In this document: one piece after another, positions 12,786 to 25,859 of the stretch | Numbering within the stretch: the first letter of the stretch is position 1 | Layout of the letters: each line of letters begins with the position of its first letter | Assembly: GCF_040939455.1 (NCBI RefSeq) | Contig: NC_134109.1 | Coordinates: 55,828,001-55,892,000 of the forward strand | Length of the DNA stretch: 64,000 nt | Direction: 5' to 3' | Source: Microcebus murinus | Lineage: Eukaryota > Chordata > Mammalia > Primates > Cheirogaleidae | Notes under the pieces: generated by a model | What the model saw: only the letters and a program-made list of their open reading frames with translations | What the model was told of the DNA's origin: nothing | Database searches by the model: none | Translations under genes and position numbers: made by a program

Positions 12786-13296
12786 TGATGGTTAACTTTA
12801 TGTGTCAACTTGACTGGGCTAAGGGATACCTCAATAGCTAGTAAAACATTACTTCTGGGTGTGTCTGTAAGGGTGTTCGTAAAAGAGATTCGCATTTACA
12901 TCAGTAGACTGAGTAAAGATCTGTTCTCACTAATATAGATGGAAATCATCCAATCTGCTGAGGACTTGAATAGAACAAAAAGGCAGAAGGAAGGCAAATC
13001 TGTGCTCTCCTTGCTTGAGCTGAGACATCCATCTTGTCCTGCCTGTAGATATTGGCACTCAACAGGAGAAACAGTTTGGGGGAACAGTTTTGGACTCAGA
13101 CCTGGGCTTACACCATGAACCCTAATTTCTCAAGCCTTTGGATTTGGACTGACTTACACTACCAGCTTTCCTGGTTCTCCAGCTTGCAGACAGCAGATCA
13201 TGAGGTTTCTTGGCCTCCAGAACCATGAGAGCCAATTCCCATAATAGATCTTCTTCTTTCTTGTATATATCTTTACCTATTACAATAAAAAAAATA

Positions 13297-13356
<60 letters not shown>

Positions 13357-13400
13357 CCCTATGGTTTCTGTTTCTCTGCAAAACTAATATGTTTCTCTTA
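12786..13400 (+). mobile_element. ERVL-type LTR (MLT2-like), solo
   Basis: The start tgatggttaactttatgtgt and caacttgactgggctaaggg, the middle gtagactgagtaaagatctg, and the end gtttctctgcaaaactaata follow the ERVL-associated MLT2-type LTR. A naturally AT-rich stretch near its 3' end has expanded into the microsatellite at 13305-13352. Confidence 0.75.
13305..13352. repeat. (TA)n microsatellite inside an LTR
   Basis: About 24 uninterrupted TA units follow a short TG run (tatgtgtgtg). The array sits where the host LTR already had a TATATATAT stretch. Confidence 0.97.
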
Positions 13401-13459
13401 TTTACCAACGGTAGTAACAATCATGAATTGTCCTAAAAGATATATTTTAGGTTAATAAT

Positions 13460-15205
13460 ACATTTTCATTATCGGAGTAAGCTGTTTAGATCAAAGCAAA
13501 AAAGAATTTACTATTTACAAGAGTTGGTTGGAAGCAATATTTAAAATAAATTCTCTGAAGCCTTAGCAGCCTAAGATTTTTATTCTCAACCTGGTTTTAA
13601 TCAGTTTATTTCCACTTTCCACTTTCTAATAATTTGAAATCATCCTTTCTTCATTCAATTTCTCCCTGCCCCCCACACCTTTTTTTTCTTCCATTGGGGT
13701 ACTTTTTGGGTAAGAAATTGGAAACAATTCAGGTTAGTCTAAGTCAAAATCTAAACTTGTTAATGAGATACTAGGAAAATTGACAGAATTCAAGAAAAAT
13801 TTGAAAACATAATACTCAAGATGGGTAAGAAAAAGGGCAACTTGAAGATCTCAAAAACAGGAGATCATGGGCTCTATTTAAGAGCAATGCCATTGATCTG
13901 ACTCAGTTCCTGAAAATTCTAGTCTTTGTATGTCTCAATTTTAAATTTTATATTTTTTGAGAGAAAGATGCTAATTGACCAAGGTTAGATCAGATATACC
14001 CTACTAAATAAGTCAGTTATACTCAGAAAGCCAAGGTCACTGTATAGATGTGATCACTGGGTGCCTGCTGCATATGCTGAAAATTGTTTCAGGTGACAGG
14101 CAATTCTGAAACAGACAGTGATCATACAAGGTGTCTACTACAGATAGCATCATACATTTAACCACTTTGCTCATTTATTTGTTGTAAATTGATATAATTT
14201 TCTTAACTTTTATGACTTTTTTCATTATTAAGGATCATTCATAGGTTTTTCTTACAAATACTCAAAAGGTTTTATAAATGAGTAAAAGAAAATAGCTAAA
14301 ATCAATAGCTAAAAAACAATCATATTCATTTGTGACAACCCAAATCTGGCAGGTTTCTAGAATTAGGCTAACAGTAAAATTAAACAAAGATCAGAGAAAA
14401 CAAATTATCTTTGGTTGAAATACACATAATTCAAAGTGATAAACTCCAACAAAGAAATGGTAATAAAAATTTTAAAACACCATTTATATTATTTATAAAT
14501 GAAAGAAAGTCAACAATTATGGTTTAATAAAATGACAAACTCCCAGAATTAGAACAGATTGAATAATTTGAATTAGTTTGGCTTATGTATGATTTAGGAT
14601 TGTGTTATTTCCGTATCCCTGAATCTCTGTTCACCAAAACAATTTTAAGATCATTGGATTAGTTTTAAAGTATTTGTATCTACCCAGAAAATGGTGTCAC
14701 TTGATAGAACAAAGTCAAGTCACTACTGGCTCTCTTACCATCACCACTTCCACATAAACTTAAATATTGGTGTTAATCTAAAACGATAATTCCTCTCCTA
14801 TAAATTGGGTTATTGTGAGACCACACCTGAACCAGATCAACTCTTGAGACCATATAATTTGGGCTTTAAAAGTTAAGCATTATTATTTTGAAAGTACAAA
14901 GGCAAACAGAAATTTAGGAATACACGAGGTAAAATACACAAGATAAAATGCTCTGGATCACTAAGACGTGTGGTAAGAAAAAAATAGACAAGAACATGTA
15001 CACATGACTTAATGGAAATAAGCTGTGCTGTGCTCTGACATGAGTTAAACTAGTAAAATGAAAATATTGGAATAGAATATTTTTTAAATTTCATTATTTT
15101 ACTCATTTCTTCATTCTTTCATTAGATAAGATATGGATAGATAAATAAATATGAATGGATATGGGTAGATAGACTATCCTTCCACAGAATTGGTTCACTT
15201 TAACT
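13460..15205. other. Unassigned AT-rich sequence
   Basis: No repeat family, exon or RNA gene could be supported over this 1.7 kb. Confidence 0.4.
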
Positions 15206-15209
15206 TCAC

Positions 15210-15577
15210 AGCTTACTCTGTTTTATGCCACGATAACAGAATACAATGGACTGAGCAATTTATAATAAGCAGAAATTTATTTGGCTCAAGGTTCTGGAAG
15301 CTGGATAGTCCAAGACTGTGGTGCTGGCATCTGCTGAGGGTCTTCATGCTGCATCATTCTATGGCAAAAAGATGAACAAGAGAGGATGAGAACAAAAGAT
15401 CAAATTTGCAGCTTCAAGTCCTTATATAATCAGCATTAATCCATTAATGAGGGTGGAGCCTACATGACCTAAATACCTCTCATTAGGCTCTATCACCCCA
15501 CCCCACCCCCAACATTGTTGCATTGAGGATTAACTTCCCAATATGTGAACTTCGGAGGACACATTCAAACAATAGTA
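15210..15577 (-). mobile_element. MaLR LTR (MST/MLT1-like), antisense
   Basis: acagaatacaatggactgag, aatttataataagcagaaat, then ccccaacattgttgcattga and gaggacacattcaaacaata follow the reverse complement of an MST/MLT1 LTR from its 3' to its 5' end. Confidence 0.8.
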
Positions 15578-15673
15578 ATTGCTGAGACCAAGAAAGTCCA
15601 GCACAGGTTAAGTCTCTGGAAGGAGTAACAATTCAGAGCCTCCCCCCACACAAGTTTTCATGTGAACAGCTTA

Positions 15674-15978
<305 letters not shown>

Positions 15979-16122
15979 TAAATGATATAGGAAGAAAGTA
16001 AATTTTTGAGACCAAATTGAAGGTTTCTATCTTAAATTTAAGAGTTCTGTAGGAAGAAAGCTACCAAAGGAACAATGCTGATCTCAGAGATTCTCAAATT
16101 AATCATCTCAAACTGAATTTTT

Positions 16123-16158
16123 TTTTTTTTTTGAGCCGGAATAGCATCACAGAGCTAT
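16123..16158 (-). mobile_element. Mini-retroposon of unknown RNA 3' end
   Basis: A T run followed by 26 bp, beginning gagccggaatagcatcac, is flanked by an identical 13-bp direct repeat aaactgaattttt (16110-16122 and 16159-16171). Read on the minus strand this is a short RNA 3' end with a poly(A) tail and a target duplication, the hallmark of L1-mediated insertion. The source RNA was not identified. Confidence 0.6.
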
Positions 16159-16171
16159 AAACTGAATTTTT

Positions 16172-17187
16172 ATAATTGGCATTTATATTCTATCTTTCGA
16201 AAGTAAATTCATAACTTAATCTGGCTTGATTTCAAGTTCAGAAATGTCAGTTATATCACTTACTCATGAGTCTGGGCTAAAGTGAAACATTTTAATTTAA
16301 AGCCTAATCCTTTGTACTAAGTAGGTAGTTCCCAAATGGCTCTCCACAGGCCAGTGAGGCTTTGATGAAGTTTTCACTAGTCTAAAGCAAAATGAAAAAA
16401 ATAAGGGCAACGCAGCAAGTTTTTCATAGAGCTAACTTAGTTCATTTTTATTGTTATAAGTCATACTTAAGTTATAACTAATTTTGGCATGATACATCAT
16501 TATTATTCACTAAATAATAATAGTATACACTAAATAGTAAACACTATATAGTATATACATTTAAGACACAACTCTAAATTGTCTACTAATTAAAAAATCA
16601 GTAAGATAATTCTACTAGTCTTGAGTTCAGCAAAAAGGTAGAAACCATACCAGCCATTTGGACAGAGAGAATACAATACAAAGAACTGAAAACTGGAAAA
16701 ATAAAAGAACTCTAAGATATCATAGAAAGAGCAAATGCAGGAAGCAGCTACCACCCCTAGAGTTGGGGAAGAGGTTGTTAAAACTTAGAAATGTAGAGGA
16801 AGGACCTCATAGAGATCCAAACCTCTAAAGAGGCAATGTCTCTTGCCTGGTGCTTATGTTAGAGGCCAAAGGGGGCTGGTTGCACATGATAAAATGTTTT
16901 CTGCAAGGGTTGGAAAAATCTGCATACCGGTTTCAGATAACCTATAGGAGGAAACTAGCTTCCTGGTGAAGAAGTGCTGCTGGACTGATAATCACAGGAA
17001 CAGAAAGAAAGCAGGAAGTAAGCTGGAAGCCCACAGGAAGGAGCAAGTCCCCTTTTCTCCTCCAGCCTTCTAGTCCCCCTCCTATACTCTCCAGTGGCAG
17101 AGCTAAATAGGAAGCAGCTGAAAAAGCTGAAATGGGATCTGCAGAGTCCCAATCCCAGCATCACAGGGCCAACTATAAAAGGGCTTA
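16172..17187. other. Unassigned sequence
   Basis: The GC-richer part at about 16730-17160 (ggaagcagctaccaccccta, gagatccaaacctctaaaga) has the texture of an old LTR element but was not assigned. The rest is AT-rich, with a palindromic patch near 16520-16560. Confidence 0.35.
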
Positions 17188-17199
17188 AGAATTTAAGAA

Positions 17200-17348
17200 A
17201 AAATTAGCCAGGCATCATGGCACATGGCTGTAGTCCCAGCTACTCGGGAGGCTGAGGCAGCATCACTTGAGCCCAGGAGTTTGAGGTTGCTCTAGCCTGG
17301 GCACTGTAGCCTAGGCAACAGAGTGAGACTCTGTCTCAAAAAAACCTC
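17200..17348 (+). mobile_element. Alu right-monomer fragment
   Basis: Only the right arm (gccaggcatcatggcacatg to gagactctgtctcaaaaaaa) is present. It is flanked by agaatttaagaa (17188-17199 and 17349-17360), so it inserted as a 5'-truncated copy. It also has an internal deletion. Confidence 0.9.
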
Positions 17349-17360
17349 AGAATTTAAGAA

Positions 17361-17940
17361 CTTATATACTCAACAATGTTGGTCTTTCCTTTTTAATTAA
17401 AATGTTACTTATCTATAAAATAATAGTGATATCGTTTATAGAAACTTTATGGGGATTTCAATTCTCATCTTATTTTTAATGTGATTAGTAAGAATAAAGA
17501 CATCTGGAACACTTTTCCCTCTTCAAAAAACTCTTAATTACACAGTCTCATTTGATTCCCACATAGCAGATGATTGGAAATATTCCTAGGTTTCTTTGTT
17601 GAAAATTCCACTCAGAAAACATAGCAGCCAATAAGGAAATTGCTATTCTGAACCTAACTCTATCACACAAAGAGAGACTAATTAGAGAAGTGAAGTGACA
17701 GAGCCCCTGAGAAAAAGCAAACATTCCATCTCTCACCTTTGGACCATGTAGCCAGAGAGGGAAATGCTGGGCTGCTCTCCAGGAGCCACGCTGTAACTTC
17801 CAGAATATTTTTTTAATAGCCTTCAACAATGCCCTCTCCTTTGAAACTTCAACAACTATATATAAACACTGTTCTTTTCCCATCCTGATCACTGTCATTA
17901 CAACCTCCAAATCACTCTCAAACATTCAGTAAGACTCCAG
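17361..17940. other. Unassigned sequence with a 125-codon chance frame
   Basis: A minus-strand open frame at 17548-17925 has no recognisable domain, no flanking exon signals that stand out and no repeat homology. It is probably fortuitous. Confidence 0.35.
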
Positions 17941-17944
17941 GCAT

Positions 17945-18045
17945 CTGGGGGAGTGATGTTAGCAAGATAGCCAACTAGAATTATCTGGCACTCATCCCCC
18001 CTGACAAAAAAAAAAAAAGAAAAAGGACCCAAACACTGAATAATA
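17945..18045 (+). mobile_element. Short L1 5'-end-like fragment
   Basis: gcaagatagccaactagaat followed by a run of A resembles the first bases of a primate L1-type 5' untranslated region. The match is short. Confidence 0.3.
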
Positions 18046-18061
18046 ACTATATTACAATGAG

Positions 18062-18172
18062 AATCAAAATGTTTGGCCTTGCCAATTAAATCAGAATCTC
18101 AGGGGGCCAGGACATGTATTTTTTAAAGCTCTCCAGGTACAAATAATGTGCAGTTAGACTAAGAACTGCTGC
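18062..18172 (+). mobile_element. hAT/MER-type DNA transposon fragment
   Basis: atcagaatctcagggggcca, then tctccaggtacaaataatgt and actaagaactgctgctctat follow the 3' half of a common mammalian hAT-type MITE. A related 5' half is at 52150-52265. Confidence 0.45.
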
Positions 18173-18179
18173 TCTATGT

Positions 18180-19090
18180 AGATAAACTTAAAATCTATGC
18201 TTCTAGCTCTGACTTCTCTTCTGATCCCTTGTTCCACATTTCTAAATTTATTGGACATTTCTCTTGAATCTCACCAGTATTTTCACTTGAAAATCCAAAA
18301 TTAAACTCATTACTTTCCCATGTGTTAATATATATATTATTCTTTTTCCTTCTATACTTTTATTAATGGAAACCTCTTTCTCATGACCCAGGAGGGAAAC
18401 CTCAGAATAATCTGACTCTTCTCTCTTCCTTGCTATTGACATCCAATTAGTTGTTAAGAACTACCGAGTCCAGCTATCCCTATTATAACCCTCATACCTA
18501 GTTCCTCTCAGTCCCTTTGTCACCAAGTTAGAGCAATCCTTTGCAACATATCATCAGTCCTACATCAGCCACCAATCTAATTTGATCTCTAGTCTTCCAA
18601 CTCCAGATCATCCAAAAGATGCTAGTATCATCTTCATACCATAGAGTTCTCATGTGATCCCTCTGCTCAAGGACCTTTACGGCTCCCAACCATATACAAA
18701 AGGAAATCCAAATGACTTAGTCTGGTATTCAAGGCCTTTCCAGTCATATTTTCCTCTGCTCCATTTTATTTGCTGTTCATTCTAACCAAACTGAAATACT
18801 TGCAATTTGTCCACACATGCGTTGGAATTTCCTACTTTCATGACTATGGACTGCCTTTTATCCCTTTTCTGAATATTCAAAAACCATTTATCCTTCAACG
18901 TCCAGTTTAAGTTAGAATTCTTCCTGAATTCTCTCAGGCATAGTATAATAAATCTCTCCCACAACTATTCCAAAAGGATTTATCTATACTTTCTTATGAC
19001 ATTCATTTCCTACCTATATAATAATGATATATATATACTTTATCTCTAATAGACCAATGCTATCTTTGTATATAAGATTTATGTATGATC
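18180..19090 (+). mobile_element. L2 LINE fragment
   Basis: gtgatccctctgctcaagga, gctcccaaccatatacaaaa, then tattcaaggcctttccagtc and cctgaattctctcaggcata follow L2 in sense. Confidence 0.65.
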
Positions 19091-19149
19091 TTAGCACAGT
19101 GTCTTGATGATATTCAAATGGTTTTTTTTTAATTAGTGAAGAAAGTAGG

Positions 19150-19699
<550 letters not shown>

Positions 19700-19700
<1 letters not shown>

Positions 19701-21045
19701 CATGACTCACATATAAGTTCTTAAATGTTATATATTTCTAGTAGACACTGTCACTCAGTATGCATTCTAACTCCTTCTAATATAATGAGACTAGAAAGCT
19801 AAAAGTTATTTCCCAATCCTTTGCACCTAGGGTTCTAGATTTTATTTAAGTTCCTGCAATCAGATGTTAAACTTGGATTTGGCATCCATTCTGTTGGCAT
19901 GGCTTAGAACTGCAGTGGCACGTTCTGTAACAGCTGCTGTAGCACAGGTTTCCTAACTTAGTAGGTTATTTTCTGCTCATAGCAGAGGCTCTGGAGCTTC
20001 CTGCTTGTGGCAAAGGCATAAATTCCTTGACAGCCAGTGTGGCTTTGGGAACCATTCCTGGAAGCTCAACCTAGAATCTGTAAGCCATATAATACTCTGT
20101 GATAATGTTTTTCCGCTTAAACCAGCTAGAGTTTTATTTTCCACAACTGAACACTGACCAAAATATTACTGTTATTATTTCTTCTGGAGAAAACTTCCAG
20201 CTGGGAAGAAAAAGATTTGTGACCAAGATGGCAATCCAGAGGCAGATTTCACTCAGCATATTTGACTTGAAGTTATTGCAGGCAATAATCACACTTGTAA
20301 AGAATGATACACACTATTTGTAATGGGCTTCGGTGAGCATTTAGGGTGCTGAAATTTGGTTTAGCATTTAAAATATATATCTGAATTTCTTGACTGTACT
20401 TTAGGAAAACATCATGCCACTGCTTTGCAATATAATCCTTCCTATAAATGTATCAGTATTTTTCCATATAAACATTTTCAAGAAATAGTAACTACTCATT
20501 GTATGCACCTGCAGGCCCCGGAAAAGTCAAGCACTGGGTCTGAACTCTAATAGGAAGCATAAAAAAACTCAGAATGTAGGCCTCTTTTCTGCTAGGACCT
20601 TGGCACTGTTCTGTCTGAATTTATTTGCTCTTTTTCCTCTCTTCACCTCTGTGCCTTTGAGAAGCTCTCAGTATCATACCCTCTACCTTTAACCCTACTT
20701 CAAGTAGTGAATGATGAGTATCTGAGAAATCTGTGTGCCGCTCTCCATGGCTTTGACTTCTACGATCTCACTATTATTTTCTAGGTGAACGAACAACAGC
20801 CATAAAATAGATCCAGTAAATTTTTGTGGCAGAGCGTCTGGCAGCAACAAATATTTATTGAGTGCCAAAAGTATAAAGGAATCCAGGTAGTTGAGATACA
20901 CATCAAAAAAATAGACCTATTTCCTGCTCTTACCTCACAGGCACTGGCTATTTCACTTGAGTGTTTCTGCTTACTTGTAATGTCACTGAGATCAAACTAG
21001 AACAATAGCAAAAAGCACAGATGCAGACCTTAATCTAAGATGTGT
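19700..21045. other. Unassigned sequence
   Basis: The part at 19840-20110 (gttggcatggcttagaactg, cagctgctgtagcacaggtt) looks like an old LTR-class repeat but was not named. The part at 20840-20940 has an L2 3'-end-like patch in antisense (caacaaatatttattgagtg). Confidence 0.35.
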
Positions 21046-21049
21046 TTCT

Positions 21050-21485
21050 GTACCTATAAAACAAAACCCACCTAAAATCTCTTTTACTATAATAAATAAT
21101 CCCCCCTTCCTCCACCCTCAGAGTTTACTCAGACCTAGAAAAGTCCAGAATTTAGTGTGCACAAAAACTAACAAAATAAATCTTCTGTGGAAATTTTTAA
21201 TATCTTGATAAGGGTTTGGGTAACCCAGGCATATACACTTGTAAAAATTATCTAGTGGTACACTTAAGATTTGAATTTCACTGTTTGTAAATTTTACATT
21301 AAAAAAAAAGGAACTGATAAGAGTCCCCAGATCCAGCAAGAAGAATAAATAAATAAAAAAGGAACTTAAAACAAATATTAAACTCCAGTTAATTTTAACA
21401 ATAGTAGAAACTAGCTCATAGATTCTATCAACAATTCTTCCAATTTTTCTGTATTTTTAAAATTATCATAATAAAACGTTAGGAG
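21050..21485 (+). mobile_element. Old L1 3' UTR
   Basis: ataagggtttgggtaaccca, then agtggtacacttaagatttg and gtaaattttacattaaaaaa are the classic L1M 3' end. A second 3'-end-like block follows (ttaaaattatcataataaaa). Confidence 0.65.
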
Positions 21486-21571
21486 ATGGGGGGAAGTCCT
21501 CTACAGGAAACCAATCACAATTTGCAAACTGGCACTAATCCTAGGACCACACTGAGTCACACAAAGAACCC

Positions 21572-22595
21572 TGCTATAGTTTGAATGTGTACTGCAAAGG
21601 TCATGCCACAGTTCTGTCCATGGCTGGACTTTAAAGTGTTTCCCCAATCCTTGGGTTCTGGGTTTCAAAGAATCACAAGCCTTGACCCACACAACAGAGG
21701 GAGATGGCAGACACTCAGCAAGTATGCATGAAGAATTCATTGTAAGGAAAGCTTAAAGGTGCAAAGCAAAAGTACATTTCCTAAGGGGAAATGGGTCTGT
21801 CTCCATGAATGGAGAAGACTCTGTCTTATTCTTGTTTTCCCTTTTATATGCTAGTAGTATATGTTGATGTAAAGGTCAGTTATAATTATTTATGACTGTA
21901 AGTCACAGATTTGGGGGTCTGGATTTTTCCAGGTATGGACATAACTCAAAGGTTATGTTCCAGATATTCCTTTCTCCTATACGTGTGATGGGGAAAATCA
22001 CCATTTGTGGTATTTTTCTATTTTCTGATTGTGGTCCCTGTTCCACGGTCTAATTACCCCATTCCTTAAAACTGAAATAACTGTTTTCCCTGGTTATTTT
22101 TCTGTAACTATTTCCTTCTTATTGTTTTTCTTTAACTGGTTCCTCCTTCTTGTTTTTTTGTTTGTTTGTTTGTTTGTTTGTTTGTTTGTTTTGCTCCTAT
22201 CATTCCATTATCTCTTATTTTTCTGTCCCTAACATTACCTTTTAGAAGTTTAATCGTCAGTGCAACAGTGTGGGGAGGTAGGACCTTTAAAAGGTGATTG
22301 GTCATGAGGGCTTTACTCTCATGAATGAATTAATGCCGTGATTGCAGGAGTGGGTTAGTTATCAGGGGAGTGAGTTACTGATAAAAGGATGAGTTGGCCC
22401 CCATTCCCTTCTTGGCTATGTTCTCTTGCCAGGTGATGATGCTTTTTGCCATGTTATGACTGCAAGAAGGTCCTCACCAGAAGCAGCCTCACAATCTTGG
22501 GCTTCCAGATCTGTGAGCCAAATAAACTTCTATTCTTTATATATTATCCATTCTGTAGTATTCTGTTATAGCAGCATAAAATAGACTGAGACAAT
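21572..22595 (+). mobile_element. MaLR LTR (MST/MLT1) split by another insertion
   Basis: The LTR opens tgctatagtttgaatgtgta. After a 630-bp interruption it resumes with cgtcagtgcaacagtgtggg and continues through gagccaaataaacttctatt to agcataaaatagactgagac. The LTR is otherwise nearly complete. Confidence 0.8.
21605..22235 (-). mobile_element. LTR-like insertion inside the MaLR LTR
   Basis: The block interrupts the host LTR. On the minus strand it has a TATA-like motif (catataaaaggga, rc of about 21832-21844) followed by a signal-rich stretch ending near gcagt. It holds a (TTTG)n run at 22155-22191. It looks like a solo LTR of an unrecognised family. Terminal bases and target duplication were not fixed. 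Confidence 0.4.
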
Positions 22596-22599
22596 CCCT

Positions 22600-23745
22600 A
22601 GGGGAAAACAAAAACAAAAACAACAACAGCAAATAAGGCAAATACTGATGGTCAGATCATGAAAGGAGCTGGGATTTTCTATTCATACAGAAGGTATTAC
22701 TCTGCTTAGGAAAAACTTGCAGCCATTAGGATATTATTAATTTTAAAAAATCTGCAGGGAAATATTTTTTACATTGAAAACACTCTTTTGCTTTTTATTT
22801 CATGGTAATAAACTGGCACCATTGCCTTTTGGCAATGAAGGGAGAGGGACATCAGGGAGGAGGATTGTGCTAAGTGAGGGACCCTACCAGAGAGTACCTT
22901 GGTAGGCTGGGAGGGGGTAGAGGAGAGAAAGGGGAGGGACACACGTAGGAGAAAGAGGTGGAGTGAGGAAGGGATAAGGAGAGGAGAGGGAGAAAAAATT
23001 GAAGTTACAGGACTGAGCAGGGGAAAAGAGGAGCCAACCAGATAATGGCTGAAAAAAATGAATTCAGTAAAATTACATGATGGTGGGTGGCCAAAGCACA
23101 TTTTGAGCTGAGAGAGGCTGTCTACTCTATTAGAGGTAAATCTGCTGCTATCCTTCTAAATCTTCACTAAAGGCACTTAAACTCATGAATGTTTTATGTG
23201 AATGGGCTTTTAGTGGACATCAAGCAGGGAGCTCAGTTTTGTTTCTGGGTCAGTGCAGCATAGAAATCTTGAGTAGGGCTTCAGACTCCCCCAGGCCTTG
23301 CAATGGGAGGCATCCAAGTCAATTTTATGTAGATTTCTGGGGCTCAGAATGAATGAGAAGTGGGGGAGGAATCAGACATCAGCTTATTCAAGGAAAATCT
23401 GGCTTGCAAAGAAAAACATTTCAAAACCACTTGTTCTTATCCATTTTTAACCCAGAAGACCCTCATTACCAGCTTTGGAAAATCAGGAAAATCATTTTCA
23501 TCATTCGATCAGTCTTTTTTCATGGGGTAAGATTGCCACCTACTGGTATTTGTAAAAAAAAATACTATTTATAATAGTTTTAAACTTGGAATTCTTTGGA
23601 AGCTTTAAAGAGTCATTTACTGACAAATTCTTTCCTTGTATGGGAACACAAATTTGCATAAGTTCTTTGCCTGAAAAGAACTTTATCATCTAGCAGAAAT
23701 CTTAACAAAAACACCTTCTTGACTTTCAGGATTCAGGTACCATAT
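22600..23745. other. Unassigned; strong purine tract
   Basis: The part at 22820-23000 is a G+A-rich tract (ggctgggagggggtagagga). The part at 22640-22740 might be an antisense L2 remnant (gtcagatcatgaaaggagct). No gene evidence. Confidence 0.35.
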
Positions 23746-23749
23746 AAAC

Positions 23750-24010
23750 AGTAAAACCTTTTTTGACAGCAGGCTCCCATCCTTAGGCAGAATTGACCAC
23801 TCCCTACTTTGGGCCCTACTCCATCCTATAGGTATTTCTTTCTTAGCACATACAATGTATTATTGTACTTTATTACAATGTGTATCCCATAAACAGGCCT
23901 TAAGCTTCTTAAAATTCAAGAACTATGTATTTTCTGCATTTATATTCCCAATACCTAGAACAGAATCTGTACATTGTAGCTAATAAATATATAATAAATG
24001 AATAAATGAC
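23750..24010 (+). mobile_element. L2 3' end
   Basis: tcccaatacctagaacagaa followed by taataaatatataataaatg and aataaatga is the L2 3' end. Confidence 0.6.
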
Positions 24011-24011
24011 A

Positions 24012-24315
24012 AAAGTCATTTATTTATGCTTATACAAAAAGTATAAGCATAGCAAATATCACTTTACGTAATACAAACTTTTATTAATATAAAGCATTTT
24101 ATTTTCATTCCAGATATGCACATTATATACTTCCTTATATATATGACTTTTACCTTGCCCAATAAAGTTATATTTTATAAAATTCATATACATGAAATCA
24201 GAATAAAGAACAAATATAAATTTAGATTTTCTATTAGCATATAATTTATAACCTCTTAATTAACATAAGAAAATCTAAAACAAGATTCTCAGGAACTCTG
24301 TCATCAACACTTAAG
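24012..24315. other. AT-rich sequence, nothing recognised
   Basis: No family or gene recognised. Confidence 0.4.
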
Positions 24316-24328
24316 AAGACCAACTAAG

Positions 24329-24652
24329 GCCAAACGTGGTGGCTCATGCCTGTAATCCTAGCACTTTGGGAGGCTGAGGTGGGAGGATTGCTCAATGTCA
24401 GGAGTAAAAAACCAGCCTGAGCAAGAGTGAGACCCCATCTCTAATAAAAATAGAAAGAAATTAATTGACCAACTAAAAATATATAGAAAAAACTAGCCGG
24501 GCATGGTGGCACATGCCTGTAGTCCCAGCTACTCAGGACGCTGAGGCAGAAGGATTGCTTAAGCCCAGGAGTTTGAGGTTGCTGTGAGCTAGGCTGATGC
24601 CACAGCACTCTAGCCCAGGCAACAGAGTGAGACTCTGTCTCAAAAAAAAAAA
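24329..24652 (+). mobile_element. Lemur-type Alu, full length
   Basis: It is a complete dimer with the gaccaactaaaaatatata linker, flanked by aagaccaactaag (24316-24328) and a matching copy directly after the tail. CpG decay shows it is older than the 10590 copy. Confidence 0.96.
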
Positions 24653-24664
24653 AGACCAACTAAG

Positions 24665-25174
24665 AAGAAACATTCAGCATAAATAAATTTTATTTATTTG
24701 ATAATGAGTCAACATTGCTGAGGTACAAAGAGACTTGTATTATTTAAATTAATCATATTATTTACACAACTCAGAAACATAAACAGACTTGAGTTTGTGA
24801 TCTACTGAGATCCCCATATTGATTCTGGAGAACCCCAGGGCATCCAGGCCACTCTTGGGAACTTGATTTCCCTGTAGGGAGAAGACACTGGCCCTCAACC
24901 AAGTCTCCTCTCTGAATTTAAACAAAAAAGACTAAAGTGTACTCTTCATCATCAGAACTCTCTGTGAAGGCACTTCCAGGGAGCATAGCTACTCACCTTG
25001 AGTCAAGAAAGAGTCAAAGCGTGGGTGATAGGGAGCCAAACTGGTAGCATGGCCCTGTTTGATAATGCAATTCCCACAGGGGTCTGAACATACACATTCC
25101 TAGCAGATGATCTGCACACCTATTTCACTGAGCAAAATCTGATGTGAATTCCTATACATTCTTCCCATTTGCCT
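24665..25174. other. Unassigned sequence
   Basis: Nothing recognised. Somewhat GC-richer near 24800-25100. Confidence 0.4.
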
Positions 25175-25189
25175 CAGATTTTCTATTTT

Positions 25190-25545
25190 GAGTGTTTTGT
25201 TTTGTTTTTTGTTTGTTTGTTTGTTTTTTGAGACAGAGTCTCACTCTGTTGCTGGGCTAGAATGCTGTGGCGTCAGCCTAGCTCACAGCAACCTCAAACT
25301 CCTGGGCTAAAGTGATCCTTCTGCCTCAGCTTCCCGAGTAGCTGAGACTACAGGCACACACCACCATGCCCGGCTAATTTTTTCTATATATTTTTAGTTG
25401 GCCAATTCATTTCTTTCTATTTTTAGTAGAGACGGGGGTCTCATTCTTGCTCAGGCTGGTTTCGAACTCCTGACCTTGAGCAATCCACCCGCCCGGCCTC
25501 CCAGAGTGCTAGGATTACAGGCGTGAGCCACCGCGTCCACCTGGC
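25190..25545 (-). mobile_element. Lemur-type Alu, full length
   Basis: It is antisense with a TTTG-interrupted tail and is flanked by cagattttctatttt on both sides (25175-25189 and 25546-25560). The linker is ttagttggccaattcatttc. Confidence 0.97.
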
Positions 25546-25859
25546 CAGATTTTCTATTTTCCATCCATCCCTTTCTTTTCCATCATTTTTCCTAAGGCTA
25601 AACTCATTCCTTTCCAGTTATATAAATTCTGAGACCTTAATTCATAAACCACCTCCTTCAGACTTCCTCCTTTTCCTCTTCCCCAGTTCCTCCCTACATA
25701 GCAACAGACAAAGTCTCTTCTGTCTTGTGGGGAAAAGAGTCTTCCATGAGCCCTGTTTCTGAGAAGCCCAATGACATACCCTAAATTCTTTTTCCTTTTA
25801 TTTCCAACTTTCATAAAATACCTTACCTGCTGCCACAATTCTCTTCTCCCTTTTATGGA

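Noticed and set aside
17548..17925. 125-codon minus-strand open frame
   Set aside because: No recognisable motif, no promoter, splice or polyadenylation context, and unremarkable composition in low-stop sequence.
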